Shown: positions 26,484 to 37,040, numbered from the stretch's first letter. The stretch: DNA of 64,000 bases from Streptomyces olivaceoviridis (GCF_014650115.1 NZ_BMUI01000005.1:310001-374000); one strand, 5' to 3'. Made by a program: numbers and translations. Notes: generated by a model from the sequence alone, not told the origin.

Positions 26484-27140
26484 TCAGAGGGTGCGCAGCG
26501 TCATGAAGACGGCCCGCAGACGGGTGCCGTCGGGGCCCGGCCAGCCGGTCGCCACATGGCCGAGGGCGTCCCGCGGCGGCAGCGGCGGGTTCTCGGCGAC
26601 GGGGGTGAGGACACGGTGGACGTGCAGGGACAGGCCCCCGGGCACCGGGAGTCGGGTGCCGTCCTCGCCGTCGGCCGGCTCGGGCGTGAAGCGGTGCGGG
26701 CCGAGGGCCGCGCCGCCGTAGGAGCGGGTCACCTCGTGGTCGGGGGTGTCCGTGATGCTCTGGGCCATCGCCCGCGCCCTGCCCTCGATCAGCGCCAGCA
26801 ACTCGGTGACCAGCACCGGGTCGTGGCAGCCGTCGTACACCCAGCGCGTGCCCAGCACCCCGTGCTCCATCGTGCCGACGAGCGCGTGCTCGGCGCCCTC
26901 CAGCGGCGCCCCTCGGTAGGTGAGCGGTGCCAGATAGGCCGTACGCCCGGGGCTCGACGTGTCGGTGGCCACCATGAACTCGATGCCGACCTCGCCCTCG
27001 GGGTCGTCCAGCCGGAAGCCGCCGGACTTCTCCAGCACGGGCGCCGCCGGGCCGCCGCGGTACCAGGGGCGGCTGGGCAGCCAGTCGGCGAGCAGTTCCG
27101 TCTTGCTGGGCTTGAGGGTCGTGTGGTGGATGACGGCCAT
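26484..27140 (-). CDS. Maltokinase N-terminal cap-like domain protein
   Basis: 218 residues. It begins MAVIHHTTLKPSKTELLADWLPSRPWY-like, the cap subdomain seen at the N-terminus of maltokinases, where it precedes the kinase fold, but here no kinase domain follows. There are no cysteine clusters, signal peptide or membrane segments. Stand-alone copies are common in Streptomyces and have no assigned activity; a link to trehalose/maltose metabolism is only inferred. The ATG at 27140 is where the family similarity starts. The 13-bp hairpin terminator lies just downstream. Confidence 0.8.
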   Translation of the reverse strand: MAVIHHTTLKPSKTELLADWLPSRPWYRGGPAAPVLEKSGGFRLDDPEGEVGIEFMVATDTSSPGRTAYLAPLTYRGAPLEGAEHALVGTMEHGVLGTRWVYDGCHDPVLVTELLALIEGRARAMAQSITDTPDHEVTRSYGGAALGPHRFTPEPADGEDGTRLPVPGGLSLHVHRVLTPVAENPPLPPRDALGHVATGWPGPDGTRLRAVFMTLRTL

Positions 27141-27432
27141 GCGGGTGGTTGCCTCCCGTTGCGCGGACGCGGACCCGCCCAGCTTTCCACACCGTTCCCA
27201 CCGGCCACCGCTGGAATCCGACCCGGTACGGGGGCGGGACGAGGACCGATCGGGGACGGCTGGTCCCCCCGGCGCGACCGGCGGCCGACCACGGCGTCCG
27301 GGACCGGGCCACGAGGACACCCTCCCGGTAGTCCGCCGCGGTGCCCTCGGCCCAGCCGGCCACCCGGCGCCGGCGCGGCACCGGCACGTCGGCGACCTCC
27401 GCCACCGACGCACCGGGCACCGGGCACCGGGA

Positions 27433-29049
27433 TCAGCCCCTGTGCGTCCTTTCGAAGACGGCGAAGGCGGCCTCCTGGTGCCATTCGAGGCGGGCCTTGG
27501 CGCTGTCGGCGAGCAGGTGCCGGCAGGCCGCGCCGCGCACGGGGAGGCCGGGGTGCTCGGCACGGCAGGCCGGGACCGGCTGGTACCCCTTGGCGGTGGG
27601 GTTGCCCTGCCACAGGCTCGCGCCCGGCAGGAAGCCGTACTCCAGGGAGGCGCGGGCCAGGTCCTTCAGCTCGGGGTAGCGCAGGCCGTAGGTGGCGGCG
27701 GCGTACTGGTACTCGTGGCTGATGTCGATCCGGGACACCCCGGGGTCGTCGGTGGCGAGGACGACGGGGACGCCGTAGCGGCGGTAGGTGGTGAAGGGGT
27801 GGTCGGCTCCCTTGACGCCGAGGATCTGGGCGTTGCTGGAGAAGGGCACCTCCACCGCCACCTGACGGTCCGCCATCGTGCGGACCGTGCGCCGCCAGTC
27901 GTCCTCGTGGACCAGGTCGACGCCGTGCCCGACCCGCTCGGTGCGGGCGACGTCCACGGCCTGACGGATGTGGAACTTCAGGTCCCGCGGCTTGACCAGC
28001 CCGGGCCACAGCTCGCCCGCGTGCAGGGTGACGTGCGCCTTCGGGTACTGGGTGCGCAGGTAGCCGACCATGCGCATCTGGAGGCTGTAGTCGCGCAGGG
28101 AGGTGTCCGAGTCCTCGGGCTGGACGAGGTTCACGGCGACGAACCGCGGGTCGGCCTCGGCCAGCCGCAGGCCGAGGGCGAGCTGGGTGAAGACCCGCTC
28201 CGGGGCGCTGCCCCGGGAGGCCTGGGAGATCCAGCGGACGGTGAGGCCGCAGCCGGGCCGCGCCTGCGGGGTGCCGCACCGCTCGGTGGCGCGGAACTCG
28301 GCGTCGCCGTCGTCCGCCTCCTCGCGGGCCTCGGCGACCAGCTTGTCCAGCTTGCCGCCCGCGACCAGTTCGCGGTGCAGCGCGGCGAGGTCGTCGTCCC
28401 AGCCGACCTCGGCGGCGAGCTTCTTCGCGCCGTCGGAGGCCGGGGTGACCATCGTCTCCAGATAGGACTGGTTGTTGCGGACGACGGTGTCGGCGACCTC
28501 CGCGAGCAGCTTGCCCCGGTGGCGCCAGGTGACCTCGCCGAACCTGCCGAAGGTGTCGAAGAAGTGGTCGTGCCCGCTCTCGTCGGGCGGGAAGTCCTGC
28601 ATGGACCAGGCGCGCACCAGCGCGTCGTGGAAGGCGCGGTCGGTGCGCGCGTCGGCGGCGGGCCGGGTTCCGGCGCCGCAGGGCGGGGTGACCGCGGTCA
28701 GCGTCGCGGTGTCGACGCACAGCCCGTCCTCGGCGGCCAACTCGATCAGGTACTCCGTGGACACCGCGCCGGAGAGGTGGTTGTGCAGGTCTCCGCCCTT
28801 GGGGAGCTGCCGGAAGAACTCCCGCAGGGCCGCGGGCCGGTCGCGGAGGGAGCGGAGACGGGCGTCCGTGCGCGCCTCCGCGGCGGTGACCTGCCGGGGC
28901 GGTGGTGCGGCGGGCCGGTGGTCCCGCCGCGCCGGCTGGGCTGCGGCGGGCAGGGCGGACAGCAGGGACAGGACACTGAGGGTGCCGAGTACGGCCGGAA
29001 CGACCCGCCGGCTCAGGGCACTTCGACGTTGCAGACTCACAGGGGGCAT
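27433..29049 (-). CDS. Secreted adenosine deaminase (ADGF/CECR1-like)
   Basis: 538 residues. It converts adenosine to inosine. Signal peptide near the start (RRVVPAVLGTLSVLSLLSALPAAAQ); metal ligands in GDLHNHLSG, TLHAGE with catalytic Glu, a GHGVDL His and the DDPGVSR Asp pair, all expected in the deaminase barrel. Length and the extra region between ~115 and 290 match the secreted growth-factor-like deaminases more than cytosolic Add. ATG 29049 gives a proper signal peptide; upstream codons overlap the truncated TetR remnant. It may scavenge nucleosides. Confidence 0.9.
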   Translation of the reverse strand: MPPVSLQRRSALSRRVVPAVLGTLSVLSLLSALPAAAQPARRDHRPAAPPPRQVTAAEARTDARLRSLRDRPAALREFFRQLPKGGDLHNHLSGAVSTEYLIELAAEDGLCVDTATLTAVTPPCGAGTRPAADARTDRAFHDALVRAWSMQDFPPDESGHDHFFDTFGRFGEVTWRHRGKLLAEVADTVVRNNQSYLETMVTPASDGAKKLAAEVGWDDDLAALHRELVAGGKLDKLVAEAREEADDGDAEFRATERCGTPQARPGCGLTVRWISQASRGSAPERVFTQLALGLRLAEADPRFVAVNLVQPEDSDTSLRDYSLQMRMVGYLRTQYPKAHVTLHAGELWPGLVKPRDLKFHIRQAVDVARTERVGHGVDLVHEDDWRRTVRTMADRQVAVEVPFSSNAQILGVKGADHPFTTYRRYGVPVVLATDDPGVSRIDISHEYQYAAATYGLRYPELKDLARASLEYGFLPGASLWQGNPTAKGYQPVPACRAEHPGLPVRGAACRHLLADSAKARLEWHQEAAFAVFERTHRG

Positions 29050-29051
29050 GA

Positions 29052-29423
29052 TCACGGAAAGATCACGGCGGCGTGCCCTGATCCGGCACATCCCGGGCGG
29101 AGAGCACCCGACCGGGTGACGCAGGGGCACACCGCCGTGCGCCGAATCAGGTGGCACAGCATGCCCCGTGCGAAGAATTCCCGGACCTGCTCCTCGCCGC
29201 CGCCCGAGGCGCCGTGCCCGTACTCCGCCAGCCGCGCGTAGGCGTCCCCCATGGCGCCGAGCACCGCCTCCGGGGAGCAGCCCCGCGCCTCGGCCGCGGC
29301 CCGCTCCGGACAGGTCCGCGCCCGCACGAAGCAGTGCTCGACCACGGCGGTGAACAGCAGCTCCTTGTTCGGGAAGAGCCAGCAGACGTACGCCTGCGAG
29401 ATGCCGGCCCGCCTTGGCTTCAT
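29052..29423 (-). pseudogene. TetR regulator remnant, 5' truncated
   Basis: The frame reads AGISQAYVCWLFPNKELLF, the recognition helix and following helix of a TetR HTH, then VVEHCFVRARTCPERAA and AMGDAYARLAE, the beginning of a ligand domain. Helices 1-2 of the HTH are missing upstream of the only ATG (29423), part of the middle domain appears deleted (EYGHGASGGGEEQVREFF), and the C-terminus is a nonsense tail. A working TetR of ~190 residues cannot be made. It may once have controlled the deaminase or DUF5133 gene. Confidence 0.7.
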
Positions 29424-29444
29424 GTGAGTATCCAGTCGCTCACA
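29423..29444. promoter_or_regulatory. Operator-like palindrome at the TetR remnant
   Basis: TGTGAG-N10-CTCACA (N10 = TATCCAGTCG), overlapping the ATG of the truncated TetR gene. The half-sites are those often used by actinobacterial TetR repressors, so this looks like an autoregulatory site that survived gene decay. Confidence 0.5.
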
Positions 29445-29544
29445 CCACTGTGCCTCAAGGGGCGCCTGGGGGAATGCGCGGCGGATGCGCGGGTATTCGC
29501 GCTGCGACTTCGTACATCGGCGACCCATCAGAGAGGCGGATCGC

Positions 29545-29856
29545 ATGCTCATGGCCCACCCCGCGGTACTGGAGGACCTCATCGCCCAGTACGAGGCCCT
29601 CACATTGCTCGGCGCCGAGGAGAGCACTCCAGAGGCCCGGCAGCGGCTGGCGGACATCTCCTACACGCTGTGCGTGGCCACCGGCACCCGGGATGTCGAC
29701 ATGGCCCTCATCGCCGCCCGCCACCGCCTCTCCGGCGCGCGCCCGGAGGACGACTCCCTGCTCCAGACGACGGCCACGCTCCAGACGACGGCCGCGCTCC
29801 AGCCGGCGTCCCCGCTCCAGACGTCTGCCCCGGCGGAACAGGTGTCCGGGGTCTGA
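29545..29856 (+). CDS. DUF5133 family protein
   Basis: 103 residues. It begins MLMAHPAVLEDLIAQYEAL and continues with ISYTLCVATGTRDVDMALIAARHRL, the helical DUF5133 core (residues 1-70) widespread in Streptomyces and linked there to regulatory or developmental loci, of unknown function. A GAGAGGCGG site precedes the ATG. The tail from residue ~72 is made of short repeats (LLQTTATLQTTAALQ...LQTS), encoded by direct DNA repeats of CTCCAGACGACGGCC, and is probably disordered. Confidence 0.82.
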   Translation: MLMAHPAVLEDLIAQYEALTLLGAEESTPEARQRLADISYTLCVATGTRDVDMALIAARHRLSGARPEDDSLLQTTATLQTTAALQPASPLQTSAPAEQVSGV

Positions 29857-30021
29857 ACCGTCCCCTCCCCAAGGCTGTCGCCCGCCCCTCCCCCCTGAAC
29901 TCGTCGCGTCCCGCTTCTGGTCGGCGGGACCTACCGGACGGTATACAGGCCCGGTCGAACGCGCGAGGGCCGCTCTTCGGTGGTGCCGCCGCGCGCCGCA
30001 GCGGGCTCAGGGGGAGGACTC
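29857..30021. other. Promoter-bearing gap
   Basis: The space between DUF5133 and the lipase gene has no gene. GACGGTATAC around 29937 and a GGGGGAGGACT ribosome-binding site just before 30022 are the only visible signals. Confidence 0.4.
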
Positions 30022-30939
30022 ATGGCGAACGGCAGGCATCCGGCGGGCGGGGCGAGAGGCCGGCGGCGGAGCGCCGTGCTCGGAGCGGCACTGGGCGGCT
30101 GCGCCCTCGTCGCCGCCGGCACGGCACCGGCCGCTGCGCACCCCGGCGGACCCGGCCGCGCGAGCGCCTACGTCGCGCTCGGCGACTCCTACACCTCGGG
30201 CCCCGGAATCCCCCGGCAGGTGGACGCCGACTGCGCGCGCTCGGACCGCAACTACCCCTCGCTCGTGGCCGCCCGGCGGCAGGTGGCCGCCTTCACGGAC
30301 GTGAGCTGCGGCGGGGCGACGACCGCCGAGATGTGGCAGGCGCAGGGCACCAACCCGCCCCAGCTCGACGCCCTGGACCGGCACACGGACCTGGTGACGG
30401 TGCAGATCGGCGGCAACGACGTCGGCTTCGGCTCCATCATCACCACCTGCGCCCGCCTGGCCGCCCAGGACCCCGCGGGCAACCCCTGCGAGCGCTCCTA
30501 CACGGCCTCCGGTCACGACCAGTTGGCCCTCACCGTCGTGCGGACCGCGCCGAAGATCGGCCGGGTGCTGCGGGCCGTGCACGCCCGGGCGCCGCACGCC
30601 CGGGTGGTCGTCGTCGGCTACCCGGACCTCCTGCCCGACGACGGCAGCGGCTGCTTCCCGCAAGTCCCCTTCGCCCAGCAGGACTTCGCCTACCTGCGGG
30701 ACACCGAGAAGCGGCTGAACCTGATGCTGCGGCTGGTGGCCGGCGTGAACCGGGCCGAGTACGTGGACACGTACGGCCCCACGGTCGGCCACGACATGTG
30801 CAAGGCGCCGGCGGACCGCTGGATCGAGCCGCTGCAACCGTCCTCCCCCGCCGCCCCGGCACACCCCAACGCCAAGGGCGAAGCCGCCATGGCCGAGGCC
30901 GTGCTGGACCGCCTGGACCGGGGACGCGGACGGAACTGA
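30022..30939 (+). CDS. Secreted SGNH/GDSL lipase-esterase
   Basis: 305 residues. It hydrolyses ester bonds of lipids. Signal peptide at 1-40 (RRRSAVLGAALGGCALVAAG...AAAHP), nucleophile Ser in VALGDSYTSG, the block II Gly in SCGGATT, Asn in IGGNDVGF and the catalytic His in AHPNAKG. Six cysteines (including CARSDRNYP, CGG, TTCARL, NPCERSY, GCFP, DMCKAP) would form the disulfides seen in Streptomyces secreted SGNH lipases. A strong GGGGGAGGA site precedes the ATG. A hairpin terminator follows. Confidence 0.92.
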   Translation: MANGRHPAGGARGRRRSAVLGAALGGCALVAAGTAPAAAHPGGPGRASAYVALGDSYTSGPGIPRQVDADCARSDRNYPSLVAARRQVAAFTDVSCGGATTAEMWQAQGTNPPQLDALDRHTDLVTVQIGGNDVGFGSIITTCARLAAQDPAGNPCERSYTASGHDQLALTVVRTAPKIGRVLRAVHARAPHARVVVVGYPDLLPDDGSGCFPQVPFAQQDFAYLRDTEKRLNLMLRLVAGVNRAEYVDTYGPTVGHDMCKAPADRWIEPLQPSSPAAPAHPNAKGEAAMAEAVLDRLDRGRGRN

Positions 30940-30946
30940 GCCGGGA

Positions 30947-30985
30947 GCGGCGGGGCGGCCCGGGACCGGGAGACCGCCCCGCCGC
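30947..30985. terminator. Bidirectional hairpin terminator
   Basis: GCGGCGGGGCGG pairs perfectly with CCGCCCCGCCGC across a 15-nt loop. It lies exactly between the stops of the convergent lipase (plus) and pgm (minus) genes and can serve both. Confidence 0.75.
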
Positions 30986-30989
30986 CCGC

Positions 30990-32630
<1,641 letters not shown>

Positions 32631-32960
32631 GAGTCCGTTCCTCCGCTTCGGTGGGTCGTTCGCTCACCGCCCATCTTTCCTCGCCGGGGGCATGCCATGC
32701 GAGTGCGCCCCACCGGCCGGGACGTCCCTGGCCCGCCGGGCCCGTGGTCCGGACCTCCGCTGGTCGCCACGGTCCCGCGTCCGCGCGTGCCGCCCGTCCG
32801 GCAGGCAGGTCCGTCGGCGTGGCCGGGACAGGGGGCCACGGGGGCCGCCGGGCGGGCCGCCACCGTGATCCAGCGCGTCACGGCACGGCGGGCCGCCGGG
32901 CCGCGTTCTCCGGTACCGGAGTCCGTGCCCGCCGGCCTGCCGTACGCCTCCTGGCGGAGG
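32631..32960. other. 330-bp gap without a supportable gene
   Basis: It lies between the pgm start and the chitosanase stop. Several overlapping frames are open, but all have Arg/Pro/Gly-rich shadow composition. It probably holds the pgm promoter; I see no clear hairpin or operator. Confidence 0.45.
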
Positions 32961-33818
32961 TCAGCCGATGTGGTAGCTGTCGCCGTAGACCTTCCAGTCG
33001 AGCGGGGTGTTCAGGTCGAGGTTGCCCTTGCGCAGGAAGACCCGCTGCGCGGTGTCGACGCGGCTGGTGTCGCTGTGGGCCTCCTCCTGCCTCATGGCCC
33101 ACACCCGGGCGTCCAGGAAGGCGTTGAGGTACGTCGTCTCGTCGCCGCCCTGGGCCGGCGGCTTGGCGCTGCGCAGGGCGCGCTTGCGAATGTTGCGGAA
33201 GCTGGTCGGGTCGTCGCCGTCGCCGTGCATGACGATGGCGTCGTAGTAGATGAACTGGCCGAGCGCGCGCAGTCCGTCCGTCTTGCCCTGGGCGACGGCG
33301 GGGTTGAAGTAGACGCGGTCGCGTTCGTCGTTCTGGGCCTGCTGGAAGGCGGTGTCCTGGGCGGCCTTGCGCCAGTCCGTGGGGTAGTTGGGGTCCAGGC
33401 CCTGGTGCGAGTCGGTGCCGTTGACGTTCCGCAGGGCGGGCAGGTACTTCGCCAGGACGTTGCCGGGCTTGCGGTCGGCGTAGAGCTGGACGAGGTCGAG
33501 CATGTCACCGGTGCCGGAGCAGAAGCCGATGATGCCGGCCGTGTAGCCGCGGCCGTCGCCGATGTCCTCGATGTACTTGTACTGGGCCTTCCAGTCGAGC
33601 GAGGAGTTCTCCGCGCTCGACACCAGCTTCATGGCGATCTCCTTCTTCGCCGGGTCGTCCAGCCCCGGCGCGGCGGCCGAGGCCGTGCCGGCGCGGGAGA
33701 CTCCGAGCAGGGCGCCCGAGGCGACGGCGCCGAACGCGGCGACGACGGTCCGGCGGGAGAGACGGGAGAGGCCGGCGGGGCTCGCCGGGGTTTCCGCTTC
33801 GCGGTCTGCGTACACCAC
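32961..33818 (-). CDS. csn: Secreted GH46 chitosanase
   Basis: 285 residues. An endo-chitosanase hydrolysing glucosamine polymers. A Tat-type signal with SRRTVVAAFGAVASG near residue 20-40 and an Ala-Ser-Ala-Ala cut region precedes the GH46 domain, whose catalytic Glu is in SSAENSSLDW and Asp in EDIGDGRGYT, as in Streptomyces N174 chitosanase. The end DWKVYGDSYHIG is typical. The double GTG at 33815/33818 follows a TTGGAG site; I take 33818. A palindromic operator lies 53 bp upstream, fitting chitosan-inducible control. Confidence 0.94.
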   Translation of the reverse strand: MVYADREAETPASPAGLSRLSRRTVVAAFGAVASGALLGVSRAGTASAAAPGLDDPAKKEIAMKLVSSAENSSLDWKAQYKYIEDIGDGRGYTAGIIGFCSGTGDMLDLVQLYADRKPGNVLAKYLPALRNVNGTDSHQGLDPNYPTDWRKAAQDTAFQQAQNDERDRVYFNPAVAQGKTDGLRALGQFIYYDAIVMHGDGDDPTSFRNIRKRALRSAKPPAQGGDETTYLNAFLDARVWAMRQEEAHSDTSRVDTAQRVFLRKGNLDLNTPLDWKVYGDSYHIG

Positions 33819-33870
33819 AGGGGCTCCAAGGGGGAGTGGGGGGTGGGAAGTTGGTCCGCACCAGTACTGG

Positions 33871-33885
33871 TAGGAAAGTTTCCTA
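33871..33885. promoter_or_regulatory. Chitosanase operator
   Basis: TAGGAAAGTTTCCTA is a perfect palindrome around a central G. It resembles the GGAAA/TTTCC operator described upstream of Streptomyces chitosanase genes and bound by the ROK-family repressor CsnR. A second perfect palindrome, CCAGTACTGG, abuts it at 33861-33870. Confidence 0.75.
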
Positions 33886-33962
33886 TCAAACGCGGTGCGG
33901 GCCGGTAACCCGGCAGACCGGAAGTTCGTAGGATCGGACAAGCCTCCCGGCGCGGCCGTGGC

Positions 33963-35507
33963 TCAGCCGCGCCGCGCCTCACCCCGCTCCCGCGCGAGGG
34001 CGTACAACTCCTGGGAGGCGCTGATGAGTTCGCGCCTCTCCTCCCGCGAACCGACCATCGGCTGGGAGCCCTTGAGCGGGACCTGGGCGCTCTCGGGCAG
34101 GAACCGCACGGTGAGCAGGCCGATGGCGCCGGCCAGCATCAGGTAGTAGGCGGGCATGAGGTCGTCGCCGGTGAGGTCGACCAGCGCGGCGGTGACCAGC
34201 GGGGTGGTGCCGCCGAACGCGGCGACGGCGATGTTGAAGCCGATGCCCATCGCCGCGTAGCGGACGGCGGTCGGGAACAGGGCCGGCAGGGTGGCCGCGC
34301 TGGGGGCGGCGAAGCAGGCCAGCAGCGTGGCCAGGAGCAGCACCCCGAGGATCGGCGGCCAGGTGCCGTGCGCCTTGATGAGCAGGAAGGCGGGGGCGGC
34401 GAGCACGATCATCGCCGCCGCCGCGACGGCGTAGAGCGGGCGCCGGCCGACCCGGTCGCTGAGCCGGCCGAGGAAGGTGATCAGGACGACGATCCACACC
34501 ATCCCGACGAGCACCAGGACGTCCGCGGAACCGCTGGAGCGGTGCAGGGTCTCGGTCTGGTAGGTCGGCAGATAGCCGGTGACCATGTAGTTCGTGACGT
34601 TGTAGAGCAGCACCAGGCCCATGCAGACGAGCAGGGGCCGCCAGTGGTTCCTGATGATGTCCTTGAACTCGCCGCCCGCCGACTCCTGCGCCAGCGTCTT
34701 CTCGTGTTCGTCCAGTTGCTGCTGGAAGGCCGGGGACTCCTCCAGCTTCAGCCGCATGTAGAGGCCGATCACGCCGAGCGGCCCGGCGATCAGGAACGGC
34801 ACGCGCCAGCCCCAGGAGAGCATCTGCTCGTCCGTCAGGGCCAGGTTGAGCAGGGTGACCAGGGCCGAGCCGAGGGCGTAGCCGGTGAAGGTGCCGAAGT
34901 CCAGCCAGCTGGAGAGGAAGCCGCGCCGGCGGTCCGGGGAGTACTCGGCGACGAAGGTGGTGGCTCCGCCGTACTCGCCGCCGGTGGAGAAGCCCTGGAC
35001 CATGCGGGCCAGCAGGAGCAGCACGGGCGCGGCGAGGCCGATGGTGGAGTAGCCGGGGATCACACCGATGGCGAAGGTGCCGGCCGCCATCATGATCATG
35101 GTGGTGGCGAGCACCTTCTGCCGCCCGATCCGGTCCCCGAGCGGACCGAAGACCAGCCCGCCGAGGGGCCGTACGACGAAGGCGGCGGCGAAGGTCGCGA
35201 ACGAGGAGATGACCTGGGCGGCCGGGGAGGCTCCGGGGAAGAAGACCTTGCCGATGGTGGCGGCGAGGTAGCTGTAGACGCCGAAGTCGAACCACTCCAT
35301 GCAGTTGCCGAGCGCGGAGGCGCCGACGGCGCGCCGGAGCAGCGGGGGCTCGACGACCTGGACGTCGTCCGGGCGGAAGGCGCCCCGCTTGCGGCGCAGC
35401 CTGCGGGTCAGCTCCTCCCGGACCTGACGCGGCAGCCGCGCCACCGCCCCCGGTACCCGCCGCCCCTCCTGGTCCTCCCGTTCGCCGCCGGGCCGCGCAC
35501 CGCTCAT
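33963..35507 (-). CDS. MFS transporter, metabolite:H+ symporter (MHS) family
   Basis: 514 residues with 12 predicted membrane helices. The first cytosolic loop has GPLGDRIGRQKVL and the sixth-seventh region GRLSDRVGRRPLYA, the paired MFS signatures, and WFDFGVYSYLAATIGKVFFP is the MHS-family helix-1 pattern shared with ProP, ShiA and KgtP. The substrate could be an osmolyte or organic acid. A ~55-residue basic N-terminal extension precedes helix 1. ATG 35507 with an AAGGAGG site; the open frame upstream is not coding. It is divergent from the aldo/keto reductase gene. Confidence 0.92.
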   Translation of the reverse strand: MSGARPGGEREDQEGRRVPGAVARLPRQVREELTRRLRRKRGAFRPDDVQVVEPPLLRRAVGASALGNCMEWFDFGVYSYLAATIGKVFFPGASPAAQVISSFATFAAAFVVRPLGGLVFGPLGDRIGRQKVLATTMIMMAAGTFAIGVIPGYSTIGLAAPVLLLLARMVQGFSTGGEYGGATTFVAEYSPDRRRGFLSSWLDFGTFTGYALGSALVTLLNLALTDEQMLSWGWRVPFLIAGPLGVIGLYMRLKLEESPAFQQQLDEHEKTLAQESAGGEFKDIIRNHWRPLLVCMGLVLLYNVTNYMVTGYLPTYQTETLHRSSGSADVLVLVGMVWIVVLITFLGRLSDRVGRRPLYAVAAAAMIVLAAPAFLLIKAHGTWPPILGVLLLATLLACFAAPSAATLPALFPTAVRYAAMGIGFNIAVAAFGGTTPLVTAALVDLTGDDLMPAYYLMLAGAIGLLTVRFLPESAQVPLKGSQPMVGSREERRELISASQELYALARERGEARRG

Positions 35508-35684
35508 GAGCGCCTCCTTGCTCTCGCTCCGTTGATCACCGCCTGCCCCTGTGTCCGATTCAGAAACGGAACCGCTCAATCCCATCCGGGACGGCGGTTG
35601 GACTTGCGCGGCGCCCCGGAGCAGGGTGGACGGGCCCGCGCGCACACGCGGGGCACCCCTACGGCACCACCCGGAGAAGACCCG

Positions 35685-36728
35685 ATGACGTACGTCGCGG
35701 ACCCCGCTCGCTACGACGGCACCATGCGCTACCGGCGCACCGGCCGTTCCGGACTGGACCTGCCGGTCCTGTCCCTGGGCTACTGGCACAACTTCGGCGA
35801 CGACCGCCCGTTCGAGACCCAGCGCGAGATCGCGCTGCGCGCCTTCGACCTCGGGATCACCCACCACGACCTCGCCAACAACTACGGCCCGCCCTACGGC
35901 GCGGCGGAGCTGAACTTCGGGCGGCTGCTCAAGCGCGACCTGGCGCCCTACCGCGACGAGCTGGTGATCTCCACCAAGGCCGGCTGGGACATGTGGCCCG
36001 GCCCCTACGGGCAGGGCGGCGGCTCCCGCAAGTACCTGCTGGCCTCCCTGGACCAGTCGCTCGCCCGGACGGGCCTCGACTACGTGGACATCTTCTACTC
36101 CCACCGGCTGGACGCGAGCACGCCGCTGGAGGAGACCATGGGCGCGCTCGACACCGCCGTCCGCCAGGGCAAGGCCCTCTACGTCGGCATCTCCTCCTAC
36201 GACGCCGAACGCACCCGGCAGGCCGCCGCGATCCTGCGCGAGCTCGGCACCCCGCTGCTGATCCACCAGCCGTCGTACAGCATGCTCAACCGCTGGATCG
36301 AGACCGACGGCCTGCTGGACGCGGCCCAGGAGGAGGGCTTCGGCGTCATCGGCTTCACGGCGCTCGCCCAGGGCCTGCTCACCGGCCGCTACCTGGACGG
36401 CGTCCCGGCGGACTCGCGGGCCGCGCGGGGCACGTCCCTGGACGCCTCCTGGCTGACGGACGACCTGCGGGACCGGCTGCGCGCCCTGAACGGCATCGCG
36501 GCCCGGCGCGGGCAGACGCCGGCCCAGCTGGCGCTGGCCTGGGCGCTCCGGGACGAGCGGGTGACCTCGCTCGTCATCGGCGCCTCGCGGGTCGAACAGC
36601 TGGAGCAGAACGTCGCCGCGCTGGAGAACCTGTCCTTCAGCGACGAGGAGCTGGCCGAGATCGACCGGTACGCGACCGAGGGCGGCGTGGACCTGTGGCG
36701 CGACGCCCGGCTCGGGAACCTCGGCTGA
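35685..36728 (+). CDS. mgrA: Aldo/keto reductase, L-glyceraldehyde 3-phosphate reductase type
   Basis: 347 residues. An NADPH-dependent aldehyde reductase with a TIM barrel: catalytic Asp and Tyr in DLANNYGPPYG, Lys in ISTKAGWDMWPGPYG, His in FYSHRLD, and the cofactor-binding end VIGASRVEQLEQN. The GPYGQGGGSRKYL and SMLNRW features match YghZ/GPR from E. coli, which detoxifies L-glyceraldehyde 3-phosphate and methylglyoxal. An ATG follows CCGGAGAAG. Confidence 0.92.
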   Translation: MTYVADPARYDGTMRYRRTGRSGLDLPVLSLGYWHNFGDDRPFETQREIALRAFDLGITHHDLANNYGPPYGAAELNFGRLLKRDLAPYRDELVISTKAGWDMWPGPYGQGGGSRKYLLASLDQSLARTGLDYVDIFYSHRLDASTPLEETMGALDTAVRQGKALYVGISSYDAERTRQAAAILRELGTPLLIHQPSYSMLNRWIETDGLLDAAQEEGFGVIGFTALAQGLLTGRYLDGVPADSRAARGTSLDASWLTDDLRDRLRALNGIAARRGQTPAQLALAWALRDERVTSLVIGASRVEQLEQNVAALENLSFSDEELAEIDRYATEGGVDLWRDARLGNLG

Positions 36729-36730
36729 CC

Positions 36731-36778
36731 GGCACTGCATGACATCGCGGTGGCACCCATGACATTTATCACTGACAT
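36731..36778 (+). repeat. Three TGACAT direct repeats in an intergenic leader
   Basis: GGCACTGCATGACAT (36731-36745) and GGCACCCATGACAT (36752-36765) repeat almost exactly, and a third TGACAT follows at 36773. They lie ~100 bp upstream of the small CxxC protein gene in an AT-richer patch and could be activator sites. Confidence 0.45.
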
Positions 36779-36866
36779 GGGGGAATAAGTGGGACATAAC
36801 GGACGTCATTCCGATCGCCCGCATCCCGCGCACCACGCCCCGCGACCGCAAGGAGCCGCTCACCGT

Positions 36867-37040
36867 ATGGCGCACGGAGCCCACCGCAACCCGCCCCGCC
36901 CTGATCTGGCCCTCGCCCGCGACTGCGAGCAGTGCCTCGGCTGGGGAACCGTCGTCACCCGCGACGGGGACCACGAGCTGTGCCACTCCTGCCAGCCCGA
37001 TTCCGCCGTCGACGAGGGGGCCGCCGTCTCCGGTTCATAG
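36867..37040 (+). CDS. Small CxxC zinc-ribbon-like protein
   Basis: 57 residues. Two cysteine pairs, CEQC near residue 19 and CHSC near residue 40, separated by ~17 residues (LGWGTVVTRDGDHEL), make a one-knuckle zinc ribbon. I know no function. ATG 36867 is chosen because an AAGGAG site lies 10 nt upstream; the frame is open to a GTG at 36789, but that stretch is His/Arg/Pro-rich and overlaps likely promoter sequence. Confidence 0.65.
   Translation: MAHGAHRNPPRPDLALARDCEQCLGWGTVVTRDGDHELCHSCQPDSAVDEGAAVSGS

Noticed and set aside
36789..36866. N-terminal extension of the small CxxC protein from GTG 36789
   Set aside because: The stretch is His/Arg/Pro-rich and a good AAGGAG site supports ATG 36867.
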